Assembly: GCA_003024985.2 (NCBI GenBank) | Contig: PXIH01S0054930.1 | Direction: 5' to 3' (one strand) | DNA from: Euperipatoides rowelli | Lineage: Eukaryota > Onychophora > Udeonychophora > Euonychophora > Peripatopsidae | Length of the DNA stretch: 10,719 bases | Shown here: positions 8,558-10,719 of the stretch, piece after piece | Layout: every line of letters begins with the position of its first letter | Position numbering within the stretch: the stretch's first letter is position 1 | Translations under genes and position numbers: made by a program | Notes under the pieces: model-generated | Database searches by the model: none | What the model was told of the DNA's origin: nothing | What the model saw: the letters and a program-made list of their open reading frames with translations, nothing else

Positions 8558-8584
8558 CAGCGGTGTATATAGAAAATATTTTCA

Positions 8585-8595
8585 GGGGGGGGGGG
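8585..8595. repeat. G11 homopolymer near left hAT end
   Basis: Eleven G residues lie 13 bases inside the left terminal repeat. A similar G-run lies at the other end on the same strand, so the two are not part of the inverted repeat. Confidence 0.85.
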
Positions 8596-8664
8596 CAAGC
8601 ATATTCATCCATCAGATTAGTAGGATATAGTTTCCTAGTATGCCTNTCCGGAGTTTTTAAAACA

Positions 8665-8731
8665 AAATCATTTTACCGCTCTAAATATGGTTGATCAGTG
8701 ATCAACCATATTTAGAGCGTTAAAATGATTT
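8665..8731. repeat. 67-bp near-perfect hairpin inside hAT element
   Basis: Arms of 33 bases (8665-8697 and 8699-8731) are reverse complements apart from one mismatch (8676 against 8720) and are separated by a single base. The centre reads GGTTGATCAGTGATCAACC. Such a palindrome could extrude as a cruciform or fold as a hairpin in RNA. It could also be an artefact of cloning or assembly, and an N lies 19 bases before it. Confidence 0.93.
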
Positions 8732-8802
8732 CATTGATCACAGATATAAAAAGTTTACAAAAACCGGGTTATAATTTAAAGGAATGCAACTTGTTTTAAG
8801 TT

Positions 8803-8912
8803 GTCTGGACATTTTGTTGACTGTCTGTCTTATTTTGATAAGCTTTTTTTTTTTTTACCTGTCTGGATGTTTTGTTGACTTTTTTACTGTCTTTGTTGAC
8901 TTTTTTACTGTC
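8803..8912 (+). repeat. direct repeats inside hAT element
   Basis: Two exact 21-bp units are adjacent (8871-8891 and 8892-8912), each starting TTTGTTGACTTTTTTAC. A 19-bp stretch, GTCTGGACATTTTGTTGAC (8803-8821), recurs at 8861-8879 with two differences. Subterminal repeats of this sort may bind transposase, or they may simply be replication slippage. Confidence 0.85.
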
Positions 8913-8933
8913 ATAATATTTTATTTTTATTTC

Positions 8934-8947
8934 GGGGGGGGGGGGGN
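8934..8947. repeat. G13 homopolymer plus N near right hAT end
   Basis: Thirteen G residues are followed by an undetermined base three bases inside the right terminal repeat. The true length is uncertain because of the N. Confidence 0.8.
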
Positions 8948-8963
8948 AATATATACACCCTTG

Positions 8964-8971
8964 CACAGTAC
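8964..8971. repeat. hAT 8-bp target duplication, right
   Basis: CACAGTAC, an exact match to 8550-8557, directly after the right terminus. Confidence 0.88.
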
Positions 8972-9690
8972 AACACATTTAAGGATATATTATTTATTAG
9001 GATTTTAGCAGCATGAAATATATATAGGCTATATCAAGAAATATATCACCTTGCCAGGTACTACAGGATTATTTAACTGTTATTCACTTTGATGAACTTT
9101 TGAAGGAATACTTGTTTTTGTAAAAATTAATTTGACATTGATATTTCCATTCATAATTATTAAAGTAGTTTATGTCATCCATGCTTTCTAAAGCCATGTC
9201 AAAAAAAACCCTCAATGTCATTTCCACCCATGTGTAAAATATAGACACCCTATTCTGAAGTCTTGTTAAACCAATGGCAGACAATGGTGAGGAAGATAAC
9301 ATGTTTGAAGATCACAGGGTCATTATATAAGAATGGTAGCAAGACCAGCCACACTCTTAATTTACCTGATTTCTCCTATTAACAAATGGAATCCTACTGT
9401 ATGAACTTTAAGGTTTTGGGCTGCAAATTGTTTGAAGCCAAACATAAAGTATTCCAGCCCACCAACCTTATACTTCTTCCCTGTATTAGCTGTATAGGCT
9501 ACTCATGGTAACTTCCACTCTAATTAAAAGTGCACTTTTACTATATAACTTTAAACTATCTAAAAGGCTTATAATATTCTGGAGGGATAAAATTTGGTTA
9601 TCTTATAGTGTTAGACAGTGTTTTATACTTTTTTAAAAGAATAAATTTTCTAAACAAAAAATCTGCATATTTTAATAATAATTATTACAT
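8972..9690. other. stretch without a confident gene
   Basis: No element is recognised. GC is slightly higher around 9340-9520. On the minus strand a stretch of about 38 codons between a CTAATACAG acceptor-like site (near 9484) and an ATCAG/GTAAAT donor-like site (near 9366) stays open, but no domain is recognised. The opposite strand has an overlapping 42-codon ATG-started frame. A minus-strand frame over 9084-9302 is likewise unremarkable. These are noted, not called. Confidence 0.5.
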
Positions 9691-9696
9691 CATTAT

Positions 9697-9858
9697 TTAC
9701 AACATTACAACCAGTATTTTTCTAGTATTACAATTAGCTACAACATTCATTCTTCTCTTTGGATCTACTAACTCTTGTAACATTTTAAATTGTTTAAATA
9801 CAGGTTCCAATTTCCAAACCAACCTTTTTGTACTCTTAAAATTAAGAGAAATTAGACA
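9697..9858 (-). pseudogene. possible RasGEF-like exon or exon remnant
   Basis: On the minus strand a CTTAATGA branch-like site and a run of T end in CAG at 9859, a good splice acceptor. From 9858 a 53-codon frame runs to TAA (9699-9697); the other two phases stop almost at once. In order it contains LISLNFKSTKRL, a W, KLEPVFKQFKMLQELV and DPKRRMNV. RasGEF catalytic domains often show L-N..S...RL..TW, then a helix ending L..L.DP.RN, and this resembles that order with a few residues missing around the Trp. That comparison is from memory only. No partner exon was found on either side, and the frame ends without the segment that normally follows. It may be a decayed exon, a terminal exon or coincidence. 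Confidence 0.22.
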
Positions 9859-10719
9859 CTGAAAAAAAAAATCATTAAGAAACTGGGTCATTTGGAGAAT
9901 GAACCACAATCCCCATGATATATCCTTAGTTTTACTTGATTGAATGCTCCTCACAACCAAGAAACAAGGATAATTTTATTATTTATACATATTGTATTTT
10001 ATTATCTACTCTGTTATTTCAATAAGTTATATTTTATTCATATATTTTTTTAGTTTTTTGATGTACTGACTTATATTTTGAGTTTCTCCCAAGAAAAGCA
10101 AGGTAGAACCAGAAACTTAAAACTAATAACTTTTACTATAGGCATTAATGCCCCTAATGTTTAAGGATACAAACTTTATTTGCTTCATTATAAGTTTGTT
10201 TTCCTATTTTCAATAGAATGATTATTATTTATTTTATTGAAATAATAAAATTTTAAGATTGGTATAACCAGGATTATTAAGGCTGAAATAAGAGATAATG
10301 ATAGATAATTTTTCAAATCTGTTATAAATGATATTTTACACAATAAATATTAATGTAATTCAGAAATGAGAAAATAAAAAAAAAATAGAAAAATATGTTT
10401 TTCTCCCTTATTTTTAATATGCTTTTACTTAGATATTTAAAGGTCAAATGCAATGGATTTTTTATTGTTTTTTTATTATTAATTTTCAAAGATTTTTACT
10501 AAAACAAAATATCCAAAAGAAAAAAAAAAGAATTAAAAAAAATAGTTATTTACAATTCTATTTTTAAAATAATTGTCTTTAGCTCCTCCCCCTTAAAACA
10601 ACCACATTATCCACTGTACACACCAGGGGAGATATTTTGTGATGTCATTGTTTAGAGCTGAATAGAGCTTGCTATACTTAACTATAGAATATTTGCTATC
10701 TTTGTCAGCTTAAAGCTGG
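9859..10719. other. AT-rich non-coding stretch to window end
   Basis: No gene or element is recognised. Homopolymers and TTTA runs are frequent. The last 150 bases are less AT-rich, with a short C-rich patch near 10583-10593, but show no coding frame or known motif. Confidence 0.65.

Larger units (their letters stand above)
8558..8963. mobile_element. non-autonomous hAT transposon (MITE-like), 406 bp
   Basis: The ends are CAGCGGTGTATATA (8558-8571) and, reversed, CAAGGGTGTATATA (8963-8950), agreeing at 12 of 14 bases. An exact 8-bp direct repeat flanks them. Ends of the CA(G)NGG type with 8-bp duplications define the hAT superfamily. The element has no transposase frame, so it would be mobilised in trans. 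The interior holds an 11-base G-run just inside the left end and a 13-base G-run plus an N just inside the right end. Between them are a near-perfect hairpin (8665-8731), a 21-bp tandem pair (8871-8912) and a poly(T) run (8844-8856). Undetermined bases at 8646 and 8947 suggest sequencing trouble in and near these structures. The exact flanks imply a fairly recent insertion. Confidence 0.87.

Noticed and set aside
8784-9008. Open frames on both strands across the right half of the hAT element
   Set aside because: They translate homopolymers, the 21-bp tandem repeat and an undetermined base, and they run across the transposon boundary.
9608-9862. Plus-strand hydrophobic frame of 84 codons
   Set aside because: It is antisense to the acceptor-linked minus-strand frame, starts in AT-rich sequence, and its hydrophobicity follows from T-rich codons.

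Overview
The window looks like intergenic or intronic nuclear DNA from an animal. It is very AT-rich, poor in CpG outside a few blocks, full of A/T homopolymers and short TTTA or TA microsatellites, and has no long open reading frame. Stops fall often enough at this composition that open stretches of 50 to 80 codons are expected by chance. A tRNA-derived SINE family and hAT-type DNA transposon ends point to a metazoan, but I cannot assign a phylum. No prokaryotic operon, rRNA, CRISPR array or intact tRNA gene is present.

Layout. 1-1150: AT-rich, no gene. 1157-1224: a 27-bp tandem repeat. 1275-2292: a CpG-rich block of about 1 kb framed by a degenerate inverted repeat. 2300-3770: AT-rich, with one degenerate direct repeat near 2715-2819. 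3810-4701: a second CpG-richer stretch whose right part holds three same-direction copies of a motif resembling a hAT transposon end. 5604-5884: a full-length minus-strand SINE with A and B boxes, a poly(A) tail and an exact 15-bp target-site duplication. 6278-6315: an isolated copy of a tail sequence also found in the second SINE. 6386-6487: a possible plus-strand terminal exon behind a good splice acceptor. 6611-7246: a decayed hAT-like element. 7773-8076: an older SINE with the same head but a different 3' tail. 8550-8971: the best-defined DNA transposon, a 406-bp non-autonomous hAT element with 14-bp terminal inverted repeats, an exact 8-bp target duplication, a near-perfect 67-bp hairpin inside and a G-run beside each end. 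9697-9858: a minus-strand open stretch behind a good acceptor that weakly resembles part of a RasGEF domain. 9859-10719: AT-rich, nothing recognised.

The window therefore records layered insertions rather than a pathway. The SINEs would have depended on Pol III transcription and a LINE reverse transcriptase supplied elsewhere; the hAT-like elements would have depended on a transposase encoded elsewhere. The two exon candidates, on opposite strands, are the only hints of host genes, and both are weak.
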